Part shown: positions 16,353 through 24,277 of the stretch, piece after piece | Layout: each line of letters starts with the position of its first letter | Position numbering within the stretch: the first letter of the stretch is position 1 | Assembly (NCBI RefSeq): GCF_009649075.1 | Contig: NZ_CP045737.1 | Span: 186,001-250,000, forward strand | From: Aeromicrobium yanjiei | Lineage (GTDB): Bacteria > Actinomycetota > Actinomycetes > Propionibacteriales > Nocardioidaceae | Direction of reading: 5' to 3' | DNA: 64,000 nt | Position numbers and translations under genes: made by a program | The notes under the pieces: generated by a model | Seen by the model: only the letters and a program-made list of their open reading frames with translations | What the model was told of the DNA's origin: nothing | Databases searched by the model: none

Positions 16353-17651
16353 ATGAGTGTGACAGCAGTAGTGGACGTGGTCGCGAGGGTGCGACCGTAT
16401 CCCGGAATTGGTACGCGTCTCCTGGCGGACACTGCAGAGCGCGAGGACCTGGCGGCGTACCGGCTCACGGGTGGCTACGCGGAGGTGACTGACGTCGAGG
16501 ACCTGTTGTCCCAGATCGACGAGTCGGGTCTGCGCGGTCGAGGTGGTGCGGCGTTCCCCACGGGGTTCAAGGTCCGTGCGGTGCGAAACGGCCGTGGCAC
16601 GCCAGTCGTCGTCGCCAACGGTGAGGAGGGCGAGCCGGCGTCGGTGAAGGACCGGTGGCTGTTGCGCAACAGGCCTCATCTCGTGCTGGACGGGCTCCGG
16701 CTCGCGGCTCTTGCCGTCGGCACGACGGAGGGCGTGGTCTACGTGTCGGACACGCAGAGCAGCGCAAGCATCGAGCTGGCGATTGCTGAGCTGTCCGGCC
16801 AGCTGCCTGGGCCCGAGCTTGACCTTCGTGTCGTCGTGGTCGATCCGACCTACGTCGCAGGCGAGGAGACAGCGGCCGTGCAGGCCATCAATGGAGGGCC
16901 CGCACTGCCGATGGACAAGCCGCCGCGGCCGTTCGAGGTGGGTGTGGGGGCGCGTCCGACCCTGGTCAGCAACGTCGAGACACTGGCGAACCTGCCGCTG
17001 ATCCAGCGGTTGGGGTTCGAGGACTACCGCGCCGTGGGCACCCCGACGTGCCCGGGGACCTTCCTGCTCACCCTGAGCGGCGCGGCCGAACCAGGCCTGT
17101 ACGAGGTGCCGTTCGGCATCACGCTGGTCGATGTGCTGACCTGGGCGGGCACGGATTCCGACGGAGTCGTGGGTGCGCTGGTCGGAGGGTACTTCGCCGG
17201 GGTGGTGGGCGAGGAGATCATGACGATCCCGCTGGACTACGAGTCGCTCCGCACGATCGGGAGCGGCCTGGGGTGTGGTGCGATCGCCTTGCTGGACCCA
17301 TCGACCTGTGTGGTCGACGTCTCCGCAGCGGTGATGTCGTACTTCGCGCGGGAGAACGCTGGCCAGTGTGGGTCGTGCTTCAACGGCACTGCCGCCATGA
17401 GCGGCGTCCTGCAGGGTCTGCGCGACCAGACTGCAAGCCTCGCGGACGTCGAGCGACTGAGCGCGTGGTCGGTCAATCTGCGCGGGCGTGGCGCGTGCGG
17501 AACGCTCGACGGTGCCACGAACATCGCGGCCACCTTGCTTGCGAAGTTCCCAGAAGCGGTGGACGAGCACGTAGCCGGGCGATGCACCGTCTGCGCGGTC
17601 GGCCCCCATGTTGTCGATCCGCCGTTCGCCGTCGGTCTCGCCGAGCACTGA
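16353..17651 (+). CDS. NuoF-like NADH-binding flavoprotein with altered cluster site
   Basis: A 432-residue homologue of the 51-kDa (NuoF) subunit of complex I and of soluble NADH dehydrogenases. The FMN/NADH site is recognisable in GLRGRGGAAFPTGFK and NGEEGEPASVKDR, followed by an SLBB-like region (PGTFLLTLSGAAEPGLYEVP). The usual N3 cluster motif C-x2-C-x2-C is reduced to QCGSCFNG: Cys339 and Cys342 remain but the third position is not Cys. Later cysteines occur in GRGACGTLDG and GRCTVC. No NuoE or NuoG partner is nearby; instead a ferredoxin gene follows at 25 nt, so NADH-to-ferredoxin electron transfer is the likely role. ATG 16353 has GGAG six bases upstream; an upstream TTG at 16341 is less likely. 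Confidence 0.85.
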   Translation: MSVTAVVDVVARVRPYPGIGTRLLADTAEREDLAAYRLTGGYAEVTDVEDLLSQIDESGLRGRGGAAFPTGFKVRAVRNGRGTPVVVANGEEGEPASVKDRWLLRNRPHLVLDGLRLAALAVGTTEGVVYVSDTQSSASIELAIAELSGQLPGPELDLRVVVVDPTYVAGEETAAVQAINGGPALPMDKPPRPFEVGVGARPTLVSNVETLANLPLIQRLGFEDYRAVGTPTCPGTFLLTLSGAAEPGLYEVPFGITLVDVLTWAGTDSDGVVGALVGGYFAGVVGEEIMTIPLDYESLRTIGSGLGCGAIALLDPSTCVVDVSAAVMSYFARENAGQCGSCFNGTAAMSGVLQGLRDQTASLADVERLSAWSVNLRGRGACGTLDGATNIAATLLAKFPEAVDEHVAGRCTVCAVGPHVVDPPFAVGLAEH

Positions 17652-17675
17652 TCAGCCATCCCGAGAGGAACAGAC

Positions 17676-18026
17676 GTGAAGATCAAGCTTGACCGCACGA
17701 TGTGCGACGGATTCGGTGCGTGCGCCATGCACGCGCCCGCCACCTTCTCCCTTGACGAGTGGGGCTATGTCTCCCTCGTCGGCACGGGCGAGGTCGTCCC
17801 GGAGCACGAGGCCGAGGTGCGACGCGCACTGCTCGACTGCCCCGTCCACGCCATCATCGAGCTGGCCGACAGCGGTGACCCCGACGCTGAGCACGAGATC
17901 CTGTCCTCGCAGGTGGGCAGCAGCTACCCGCGAGAGCTGCAAGCGGCCGCCCAAGCCGGCAAGCGGCTGTCCGCCGGGACGGGAGGCAGCTCGGGCATGA
18001 CGAACGAGAACCCGTTCGGCGTATAG
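17676..18026 (+). CDS. 3Fe-4S-type ferredoxin with C-terminal tail
   Basis: Ferredoxin of the single-cluster actinobacterial type that usually serves cytochromes P450. The first 65 residues (MKIKLDRTMCDGFGACAMHA, then a segment ending LLDCPVHAI) contain the C-x5-C and C-P arrangement of a [3Fe-4S] centre, with Ala/Met where a fourth ligand would sit. After it comes an unusual 50-residue tail, rich in Ala, Gly and Ser, ending MTNENPFGV. Common ferredoxins of this type have about 63-70 residues. It is the last gene of the plus-strand series; its expected reductase is the NuoF-like protein just upstream. No P450 gene is present in the window, so the final electron acceptor may be the Rieske protein or lie elsewhere. 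Confidence 0.88.
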   Translation: MKIKLDRTMCDGFGACAMHAPATFSLDEWGYVSLVGTGEVVPEHEAEVRRALLDCPVHAIIELADSGDPDAEHEILSSQVGSSYPRELQAAAQAGKRLSAGTGGSSGMTNENPFGV

Positions 18027-18089
18027 ATGTACTCGGCCAGGACGTGGGCAACGCGATCTGTTTGACGTGAAGGAGAACTTCCGCGTGAG

Positions 18090-18363
18090 GTATGGCTTGA
18101 CGAAGGCCCATGACCATCCCACGGCATCACCCGGATCGAGCGGCTCCTGACCGACAACGCATTCGCCTATCGCCACTCGGGCCGACGTGAAGCAGGCCTG
18201 CGCCGATCTGGGCAGCCGCCAGAAGTTCATCAACCCCACTGCCCGGCAAGCAGCCCTTGTCCCATGGCTCGAGCACTACACACACGGTTCGACGCCACAG
18301 CGCTCTCGGGGGACTCCCACCCATCTGCCGACTGTCACCAACGTGATGGCCGAGTGCATCTAG
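18090..18363 (+). pseudogene. Decayed IS481-type transposase fragment
   Basis: Within a 416-nt stretch without intact genes (18027-18442), the frame at 18120-18179 reads HGITRIERLLTDNAFAYRHS, the catalytic-core segment around the second Asp of IS481-family DDE transposases. After a one-base shift near 18180 the next frame continues with ADLGSRQKFINP, then VPWLEHY and a C-terminal TNV segment, ending TAG at 18361-18363. The block between FINP and PWLEHY that normally carries the catalytic Glu is missing. So the piece is a frameshifted, internally deleted remnant, with no inverted terminal repeats seen. It lies about 80 bp before a tRNA gene, a common landing area. Confidence 0.65.
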
Positions 18364-18442
18364 AGGGCCGCAGACGCCGACGGGCACGCCCCGGCACCGG
18401 GTGGCGTCAGGCCCGCCACGGCAGTCCGGTAAGGTCTTCCGC

Positions 18443-18529
18443 GGTGGCGTGTCCGAGCGGCCGAAGGTGCAACACTCGAAATGTTGTGTGGGTTCACGCC
18501 CACCGTGGGTTCAAATCCCACCGCCACCG
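18443..18529 (+). tRNA. tRNA-Ser (anticodon CGA)
   Basis: The 87-nt sequence folds as a class II tRNA. The acceptor stem is GGTGGCG paired with CGCCACC, the D-arm contains GAGCGGCCGAAGG, the anticodon CGA lies at 18477-18479 in a loop closed by CAACA/TGTTG, the long variable arm is GTGGGTTCACGCCCAC, and the T-loop is GTTCAAATC. The long extra arm and anticodon identify serine (codon UCG). CCA is not encoded. Confidence 0.95.
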
Positions 18530-18538
18530 CACGATGAG

Positions 18539-18582
18539 AACCCCCGATCTCGCTGGAATCACAGTGAGGTCGGGGGTTTTCT
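18539..18582 (+). terminator. Rho-independent terminator after tRNA-Ser
   Basis: A 17-bp stem (AACCCCCGATCTCGCTG at 18539-18555 with CAGTGAGGTCGGGGGTT at 18562-18578, two G-T pairs) with a 6-nt loop is followed by TTTT at 18577-18580. This is a classic intrinsic terminator ten bases after the tRNA. Confidence 0.85.
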
Positions 18583-18605
18583 CGTCGACTGGAAGCCGCA
18601 GGCCT

Positions 18606-19283
18606 CTAACCGACAGGCTCGAGGGGCTGTCCGTGGAGCCGGTGCGGGTCGGGAAGGCGTCGGCGAAGACGCATGTGCAGCAGCACCAGCACCGACAGGA
18701 GAGCCGCGAGCACGCACCAGAGCGAGGCGAAGGCCTCCTGGTAGACGAGGGCGACCAGCGACAGCCCGACCAGGTTGAGCGCACCGAAGGCCACGATGGA
18801 CGGGTAGCCCGACAACAGCGCCGGTCCCACCGTGGCGAGGATGTAGAGCACTGCCCAGAACATGCCGTGCTCGAGCCCGATCCGGTACACCACAGCGTGG
18901 TCATGCTCCTCGACGACGAGCGGCCCTCTGAGCACGACGTACGCCAGATAGGCGGACACCACGAGACCCAGTGCGACGAAGGGCGCCACCCGCAGCCGTG
19001 CACCCCTCGGCTCGAGAAGCAGTACGGCGGTCGGCACCAGGGTCGGCAGCACGGGGAAGGCGAACAGGACGTAGGCCAGTGCCGCCGTCTTCTGGACATT
19101 CGCCGAGACGTCGCCGTCGAGCCCCGCCCAGACGAGTGCCTCGGTGAGCTGATGGATCGCGAACAGGAGGGGAAGCGCAGCGAACGGCACCTCCCGCACG
19201 TGCCGGACCTCGCGAAGAGACAGTGCTGCCACGGGTAGGAGGGCGACGCCTGCGACCACATCGGCCTCGACCGAGAAACACAT
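18606..19283 (-). CDS. DUF6629 family integral membrane protein
   Basis: A 225-residue membrane protein beginning MCFSVEADVVAGVALLPVAA, the conserved opening of the actinobacterial DUF6629 family. About seven hydrophobic segments alternate with short loops, and the family pattern PLLFAIHQLTEALVW is present. The C-terminus is basic and cytoplasmic-looking. Function is unknown. It is transcribed toward the tRNA-Ser terminator, which could end both transcripts, and stands apart from the upstream B3/B4 gene by about 140 nt holding a perfect inverted repeat. Confidence 0.8.
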   Translation of the reverse strand: MCFSVEADVVAGVALLPVAALSLREVRHVREVPFAALPLLFAIHQLTEALVWAGLDGDVSANVQKTAALAYVLFAFPVLPTLVPTAVLLLEPRGARLRVAPFVALGLVVSAYLAYVVLRGPLVVEEHDHAVVYRIGLEHGMFWAVLYILATVGPALLSGYPSIVAFGALNLVGLSLVALVYQEAFASLWCVLAALLSVLVLLHMRLRRRLPDPHRLHGQPLEPVG

Positions 19284-19371
19284 GCGAGACCGCCCTCTGT
19301 CGGTGGACTGCCGAGCCTACTTTTTGGCGGCTCATCGGGGATGGGACCAAGGTCTCGGTGCTCGCCCCGTT

Positions 19372-19403
19372 GTCGGTTTCCCACGGTCCCGTGGGAAACC
19401 GAC
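19372..19403. terminator. Perfect 14-bp inverted repeat, probable terminator
   Basis: GTCGGTTTCCCACG (19372-19385) and its exact complement CGTGGGAAACCGAC (19390-19403) flank a 4-nt loop GTCC. It lies 20 nt after the stop of the minus-strand B3/B4 gene and would fold tightly in its mRNA. There is no T-run, so it is either a factor-dependent terminator or a protein-binding site upstream of the DUF6629 gene. Confidence 0.55.
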
Positions 19404-19423
19404 CCCGTGCGGGACGCGGGTGC

Positions 19424-20137
19424 TTACGCGTTGGGATTGGTGATCAGGCGGCGAGCGGTGCGCGGGTCCGGCCCCAACCGACCCAGGTGGTCGACCAGGT
19501 CATCAGCAGCGGCATTCAGCTCGTCGTCGGTCATGGGGTCGAGTGCGTCGAGGATGAACAGGGCAGATCTGCTGTCGTCGCGAAGCGTCGTGCGTCGCCC
19601 TTGGCGCCAGTTCCAGCGCCGGCACGTGACCCCGGCGTCGTCGCACCAGACCACCTCACCGGGATCAGGGCTCTCGACGACGTCAGCACCGCCAGCCACG
19701 GTGTCGAACGCCTCGTTGCCTGCGGCGCGTACGAGGCGCGGTGGCCCGACGTAGCGATCGAGATCCTCCCCGCCGATCGGCAGCTGGTGCAGCACGGAGA
19801 TGGCGTTGTAGAGGTCAGTCAGGGCGTTGATGCGGGGCAACCCGTCCGGGGCTCGTCGGGTGAGCGCTTCCAGACTGTTGCGCGTGCGCTGCGGCTTCGC
19901 GCCGAACGCGCGGTACGCCTCACGCCAAGCCGCGATGTGCGGCAGCTCGTCGACGGGTGAGGTCTCCAGCAACGCGCCGGCATGCCTCTCAGCAGCAGCC
20001 AGCAGCTCATCCTCGGACGAGCTGCCCACGGCAGCGAGACCGTCCACCGCGACGAGCAGGGCTCGGTAGTCGGGCCGCAGCTCGAACACGGCATCGTCCA
20101 CGTGTGCGCCGTGCAAGAACGTCTCGAGATCACGCAT
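19424..20137 (-). CDS. B3/B4 (PheT-like) domain protein
   Basis: A 237-residue stand-alone B3/B4 domain, the tRNA-editing-like fold found in the phenylalanyl-tRNA synthetase beta subunit. Family marks are WREAYRAFGAKPQRTRNSLE and INALTDLYNAISVLHQLPIG, followed by the ADVVESPDPGEVVW segment and an SRSALFILDAL segment. Such stand-alone proteins are thought to check mis-charged tRNA or bind amino-acid-like ligands, but none is well characterised. The start ATG follows a gagtcgaggaggagccc-like purine-rich site. The gene is next to, and in the same direction as, an aldo/keto reductase gene whose stop is 25 nt upstream. Confidence 0.85.
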   Translation of the reverse strand: MRDLETFLHGAHVDDAVFELRPDYRALLVAVDGLAAVGSSSEDELLAAAERHAGALLETSPVDELPHIAAWREAYRAFGAKPQRTRNSLEALTRRAPDGLPRINALTDLYNAISVLHQLPIGGEDLDRYVGPPRLVRAAGNEAFDTVAGGADVVESPDPGEVVWCDDAGVTCRRWNWRQGRRTTLRDDSRSALFILDALDPMTDDELNAAADDLVDHLGRLGPDPRTARRLITNPNA

Positions 20138-20162
20138 GGGCTCCTCCTCGACTCTCAGGTTG

Positions 20163-21140
20163 TCAGAACTCCGGCAGGCGTGGGACGTACGGCGCCTCGA
20201 GCGCCTGGAGCTCCTCGTCGGTCAGCACGAGATCGAGGGATGCGACGGCGTCGTCGAGGTGGAGCGGCTTCGTGGCGCCGACGATCGGGGCGGTGACCGC
20301 CTCCTGCTGGCGCACCCAGGCCAGGGCGACCTGCGCCCGGGAGACCTCGCGTGCCTCCGCGACCGCGGCCACGGCCGCCGAGATGGCCCGGTCGGACTCC
20401 TCGGCCTGCCGGTAGTAGCGCTTGGTCACCTCGTCGGTCGCGCTGCGGCTCGTGCTGACGTCGTCCCAGTCGCGCGTCAACCGGCCGCGGGCCAGCGGGC
20501 TCCAGGGGGTGACGCCGATGCCCTCGTCGAGGCAGAACGGGTGCATCTCGCGCTCGTCCTCGCGCTGCACGAGGTTGTACTGGTCCTGCATCGAGACGAA
20601 CGCGGCCCAGCCGTTGAGGTCGGCGGCGTGCTGCGCCTGCGCGAGCTGCCAGGCGTACATCGACGACGCCCCGATGAACCGCGCCTTGCCGGACTGGACG
20701 ACACGATCGAGCGCCTCCATCGTCTCCTCGATCGGGACGTCGGGGTCCCAGCGGTGGATCTGGTAGAGATCGACGTAGTCGGTGCCGAGGCGCCGCAGGC
20801 TCGCGTCGATCTGCCGCGCGATGTTGTCGGCGGACAGCCCCGCGGAGTCGTCCTCGCCCGCAACCGGGAAGAACACCTTGGTCGCGATCACGACGTCCTC
20901 GCGGCGGGCGAAGTCGGCAAGGGCCCTCCCGAGGATCTCCTCGCTGCTGCCGCCGGAGTACATGTTGGCGGTGTCGAACGTCGTGATCCCGGCCTCGAGC
21001 GCCTGCCGGATGAACGGGCGGCTCTGCTCCTCGGGCAGCGACCACGGGTGCGGGCCGCGCTCGGGATCGCCGTAGCTCATGCAGCCGAGGATGATCGGGG
21101 AGACGTCGAGATCGCTCGTGCCGAGGGGTACGGAGTCCAT
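20163..21140 (-). CDS. Aldo/keto reductase
   Basis: NADPH-dependent oxidoreductase of 325 residues with a TIM barrel. The catalytic tetrad is visible: Asp in TTFDTANMYS, Tyr in the same segment, Lys in IATKVFFP and His in YQIHRWDPD. The cofactor region near the C-terminus reads APIVGATKPLHLDDAVAS. The sequence resembles the group of aldo/keto reductases related to YajO and plant perakine reductase. The start is the ATG at 21140 after which MDSVPLGTSDLDVSPIILG begins the domain directly; the upstream frame is open but has no domain content. Substrate unknown. Confidence 0.92.
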   Translation of the reverse strand: MDSVPLGTSDLDVSPIILGCMSYGDPERGPHPWSLPEEQSRPFIRQALEAGITTFDTANMYSGGSSEEILGRALADFARREDVVIATKVFFPVAGEDDSAGLSADNIARQIDASLRRLGTDYVDLYQIHRWDPDVPIEETMEALDRVVQSGKARFIGASSMYAWQLAQAQHAADLNGWAAFVSMQDQYNLVQREDEREMHPFCLDEGIGVTPWSPLARGRLTRDWDDVSTSRSATDEVTKRYYRQAEESDRAISAAVAAVAEAREVSRAQVALAWVRQQEAVTAPIVGATKPLHLDDAVASLDLVLTDEELQALEAPYVPRLPEF

Positions 21141-21260
21141 GGTCCGATCATGCACCGGCGGACGGGACAAGCTGCCCGGACTCGCCGCCCGTGGACGGTG
21201 TGAGGTCCGGACCGCTGGGTACGACACGGTGCGTCCCTCCCCGAACGAATCGGAGCTCCC

Positions 21261-21818
21261 ATGGTCCCCAAGATCCTCAGCATGTCCGCATCCGTCGCCC
21301 AGCAGCTCGCGACCGGCGCGGTCCACGTCGGCATCAGCGGCGCAGCAGCCGTGGCTCGGAAGGTGACGCCGCTCCTGCCGGGGATGGGCGGATCCGATCA
21401 GTCGGACACGTCCTCTCGGCCCTCGCCCACGGTGAGCACCGAGCCCGTCACCCAGCCGCCCGCGCCCACGCCGACGCGGACCCCTGGCGCCACGACGACC
21501 ATGGCCGATCCGGCTCCCTCGACGACGAACCGCGCGACCCGATCGACGGCCAAGCGCGCGACGTCGATCAAGCCCGGCGCGGCGACGCCGGCCTCGGTGG
21601 CGACCGCCAAGAAGGCTCCGGCCAAGAAGGCGCCGGCGAAGAAGGCGGCTGCCAAGAAGGCCCCGGCGAAAAAGGCCCCAGCGAAGTCGAAGCCCGCAGC
21701 AGTGCTGGACGAGCCCACGGCGCCGGTCGACGACAACCCGGTGGTCTACAGCAGCGGCCCCGATGTCACGCCTGCCGTGCCTGCCGAGGAGCTGAAGGAT
21801 CTGCGTCCCGAGGGCTGA
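21261..21818 (+). CDS. Lysine/alanine-rich repeat protein (histone H1-like tail)
   Basis: A 185-residue protein with no globular family match that I recognise. Residues 1-45 contain a small apolar segment (VAQQLATGAVHVGISGAAAV). A Pro/Thr-rich stretch follows, then about five copies of a K-K-A-P-A pattern (AKKAPAKKAPAKKAAAKKAP) like the C-terminal tails of histone H1-like and some HU-type nucleoid proteins. The end is acidic. It might bind DNA or another polyanion through the lysine repeats, but the globular DNA-binding domain of those proteins is absent. It is divergent from the aldo/keto reductase gene. Confidence 0.75.
   Translation: MVPKILSMSASVAQQLATGAVHVGISGAAAVARKVTPLLPGMGGSDQSDTSSRPSPTVSTEPVTQPPAPTPTRTPGATTTMADPAPSTTNRATRSTAKRATSIKPGAATPASVATAKKAPAKKAPAKKAAAKKAPAKKAPAKSKPAAVLDEPTAPVDDNPVVYSSGPDVTPAVPAEELKDLRPEG
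21606..21680 (+). repeat. Five 15-bp tandem repeats encoding AKKAP
   Basis: Five consecutive 15-bp units of the form GCCAAGAAGGCNCCG, with small changes, encode the lysine/alanine repeat. The third unit ends GCGGCT. Such in-frame repeats can change copy number by slippage and so alter tail length between strains. Confidence 0.8.
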
Positions 21819-21873
21819 GGTCCGGCGCCACGCTCCGGTTGTCGCGCGACGCGGCTGAGGGCACGATGGGGGC

Positions 21874-22311
21874 ATGCCCCTCACCGGAGAATATGCACCG
21901 AGCCCCGACAAGTGGTCCCGCGAGCAGGCCGAGCTCTTCGAACGCACCAACGGTGCCGAGGGCAACGAGATGCAGGGCAAGCCGATCATCGTCCTGACGA
22001 CCTTGGGGGCCAAGAGCGGCAAGATCCGCAAGACGCCCCTGATGCGCGTCGAGCACGACGGCGAGTACCTCGTGGTGGCCTCCAAAGGTGGCGCCCCGGA
22101 GCACCCGACCTGGTACCACAACATCGTCAACGCCCCACTGGTCGAGCTGCAGGACGGGCCTGTCCGCAAGGACTACACGCCCCGTGAGCTGTCCGGCGAG
22201 GAGCGCGAGGTGTGGTGGGAGCGCGCGGTCGAGGCGTGGCCGGCCTACGCCGACTACGCCGAGAAGACCGATCGCGTGATCCCGGTCTTCCTGCTCACCC
22301 CGGTGGAATAA
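21874..22311 (+). CDS. Deazaflavin (F420)-dependent nitroreductase-family protein
   Basis: A 145-residue split-barrel protein of the Ddn/DDN family, which uses coenzyme F420 in mycobacteria and relatives. Characteristic segments are [20 protein letters not shown] (beta-barrel with the GxKSGxxRxxPL signature), [20 protein letters not shown] and the C-terminal VIPVFLLTP. Members reduce quinones and other electron-poor rings, probably at the membrane. Length is normal for the family. It lies alone between the repeat protein and a second aldo/keto reductase gene, in the same direction; no operon partner is clear. Confidence 0.92.
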   Translation: MPLTGEYAPSPDKWSREQAELFERTNGAEGNEMQGKPIIVLTTLGAKSGKIRKTPLMRVEHDGEYLVVASKGGAPEHPTWYHNIVNAPLVELQDGPVRKDYTPRELSGEEREVWWERAVEAWPAYADYAEKTDRVIPVFLLTPVE

Positions 22312-22340
22312 CGGCCGGTGCGGCCTCCTTGCACCTAGGT

Positions 22341-23204
22341 ATGACCTCAACTCTTTCCGCATCCCCGTCCGGCACGTTCCAGCTTGGCGGCGACCTGCCC
22401 GTCGTCCGTCTTGGCTACGGCACGATGCAGCTGCCCGGCGAGGGGGTCTGGGGGCCGCCGCGCGACCGTGACGCCGCGATCGCCGTCCTGCGTCGCGCGG
22501 TCGAGCTCGGTGTGACGTTCTTCGACACCGCGGACTCGTACGGCCCCGAGGTCGCCGAGGACCTGCTCCGCGAGGCGCTGCACCCGTACGCCGACGATGT
22601 CGTCATCGCGACCAAGGCCGGGCTGACCCGCCAGGGTCCCGGCGTCTGGACGCCCGTGGGCCGTCCGGCGTACCTGCGCCAGCAGGCCGAGCTCAGCCTG
22701 CGTCGTCTCGGCCTCGAGCGGATCGACCTGTTCCAGCTGCACCGCATCGACGCCGACGTGCCGCTGGAGGACCAGGTCGGCGAGCTCAAGAAGCTGCAGG
22801 ACGAGGGCAAGATCCGGCACATCGGACTCAGCGAGGTCGACGTCGACCAGCTCAAGCAGGCCCAGGAGATCGCCACGATCGCCTCGGTGCAGAACCTGTT
22901 CAACCTCTCCAACCGCTCGGCCGAGGCGCTGCTGGACTACTCCGAGGAGCAGAACATCGCGTTCATCCCGTGGTTCCCGCTCGCGACCGGCGACCTGGTC
23001 AAGGACGGCGGCCCGCTGGAGGAGATCGCGAAGGAGCAGGGCGCGACCCCCTCGCAGCTCGCTCTCGCCTGGCTGCTGCGCCGCTCGCCCGTGATGCTCC
23101 CCATCCCCGGCACGTCGAGCATCGGCCACCTCGAGGACAACGTCGGCGCCGCCGGCATCGAGCTGACCGACGAGCAGTTCGAAGCGCTCACCAACGCGGT
23201 GTGA
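22341..23204 (+). CDS. Aldo/keto reductase
   Basis: A 287-residue aldo/keto reductase distinct from the one at 20163. The catalytic set is Asp and Tyr in [12 protein letters not shown], Lys in IATKAGLTR and His in [10 protein letters not shown]. The C-terminal cofactor part [20 protein letters not shown] is typical of the YghZ/oxidoreductase-like group. Only about 12 nt separate the plausible -10 region from ATG 22341 and no ribosome site is seen, so a leaderless message is possible. Its stop overlaps the start of the lipoate ligase-like gene by four bases (GTGA). Confidence 0.92.
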   Translation: MTSTLSASPSGTFQLGGDLPVVRLGYGTMQLPGEGVWGPPRDRDAAIAVLRRAVELGVTFFDTADSYGPEVAEDLLREALHPYADDVVIATKAGLTRQGPGVWTPVGRPAYLRQQAELSLRRLGLERIDLFQLHRIDADVPLEDQVGELKKLQDEGKIRHIGLSEVDVDQLKQAQEIATIASVQNLFNLSNRSAEALLDYSEEQNIAFIPWFPLATGDLVKDGGPLEEIAKEQGATPSQLALAWLLRRSPVMLPIPGTSSIGHLEDNVGAAGIELTDEQFEALTNAV

Positions 23205-24256
23205 GCGCGATGCACGGCGAGTACAAGGTCTCCGGCGGCAAGCTGGTCGTGGTCGATCTCGAGGTCTCCGACGGCCGGATCCGCGACGTCGTCCTGAGCG
23301 GCGACTTCTTCTTGGAGCCGGACGAGGCGCTGGGCCGCATGTCGGACGCCCTCGAGGGACGTCCGGCGGACGCGAGCCTTGGTGAGCTGGTCCAGGCGAT
23401 CGACGACGCGCGCGGCGACGCGGTGATGGTCGGCTTCGACCCGCCGGCCGTCGCGCACGCGGTCCTGCGCGCGCTCGGTCGCAGCACGGCCTGGCACGAC
23501 CACCGCTTCGAGCTTCTCATCGCCGGCCCGCAGCACCCTGCCGAGCAGATGGCGATCGACGAGATCGTGGCGCGACAGGTCGGCGAGGGCACGCGGGCGC
23601 CGACGCTGCGCGTGTGGGAGTGGGCGTCCAACGCCGTCATCATCGGCTCGTTCCAGTCCTTGTCCAACGAGGTCGACCTCGACGCAGCGGCGCGCCACGA
23701 GGCCACGGTCGTGCGCCGCATCTCCGGCGGCGGTGCGATGTTCGTCGAGCCGGGCAACACGATCACGTACTCGCTGTACGTCCCGGCGACGCTGGTCGAG
23801 GGGCTGTCGTTCGCGGAGTCGTACGCGTTCCTGGACGCCTGGGTCATCCGAGCGCTGCGGCAGCTCGGCGTCGACGCGTCGTACGTGCCGCTGAACGACA
23901 TCGCCTCGCCCCAGGGCAAGATCGGCGGTGCGGCACAGAAGCGGCTCGCGAGCGGTGTGGTGCTGCACCACGTCACGATGTCGTACGACATGGACGCGGC
24001 CAAGATGCTCGACATCTTGCGCATCGGCCGCGAGAAGCTCAGCGACAAGGGCACGGTCAGCGCGGCGAAGCGCGTCGACCCGATCCGCAGCCAGACCGGG
24101 CTCAGCCGCGAGAAGGTCGTCGAGGCGATGCTCGATCACTTTCGGGCCAGCTACGGGCTGACCGAGGTCGAGATCGACACCGACACGATCGAGGAGGCCG
24201 ACGCCCTGGCCGAGAGCAAGTACCTCGACCCGGCCTGGACCGCCCGCGTCCCCTGA
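23201..24256 (+). CDS. Lipoate-protein ligase A family protein with N-terminal accessory domain
   Basis: A 351-residue member of the biotin/lipoate ligase superfamily. Residues about 5-95 ([20 protein letters not shown] and following) match the lipoate-ligase accessory domain, which in E. coli LplA lies at the C-terminus and in archaeal systems is a separate protein; here it comes first. The catalytic part holds [20 protein letters not shown] (lipoyl-AMP site) and [11 protein letters not shown], whose Lys is the expected catalytic residue. It would attach lipoate or octanoate to 2-oxoacid dehydrogenases or the glycine cleavage H protein. GTG 23201 gives a GTGA overlap with the upstream gene; ATG 23210 is an equally good start. 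Confidence 0.85.
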   Translation: MSAMHGEYKVSGGKLVVVDLEVSDGRIRDVVLSGDFFLEPDEALGRMSDALEGRPADASLGELVQAIDDARGDAVMVGFDPPAVAHAVLRALGRSTAWHDHRFELLIAGPQHPAEQMAIDEIVARQVGEGTRAPTLRVWEWASNAVIIGSFQSLSNEVDLDAAARHEATVVRRISGGGAMFVEPGNTITYSLYVPATLVEGLSFAESYAFLDAWVIRALRQLGVDASYVPLNDIASPQGKIGGAAQKRLASGVVLHHVTMSYDMDAAKMLDILRIGREKLSDKGTVSAAKRVDPIRSQTGLSREKVVEAMLDHFRASYGLTEVEIDTDTIEEADALAESKYLDPAWTARVP

Positions 24257-24277
24257 CCCCCTGACCCGCACCGCCGC

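Noticed and set aside
18264..19238. Long plus-strand frame across the tRNA and DUF6629 region
   Set aside because: It runs through tRNA-Ser and its terminator and is the antisense of a membrane protein gene.
21141..22169. Upstream extension of the minus-strand aldo/keto reductase
   Set aside because: The extension is the antisense of the lysine-repeat and F420-type genes and has Arg/Gly-rich noise composition.
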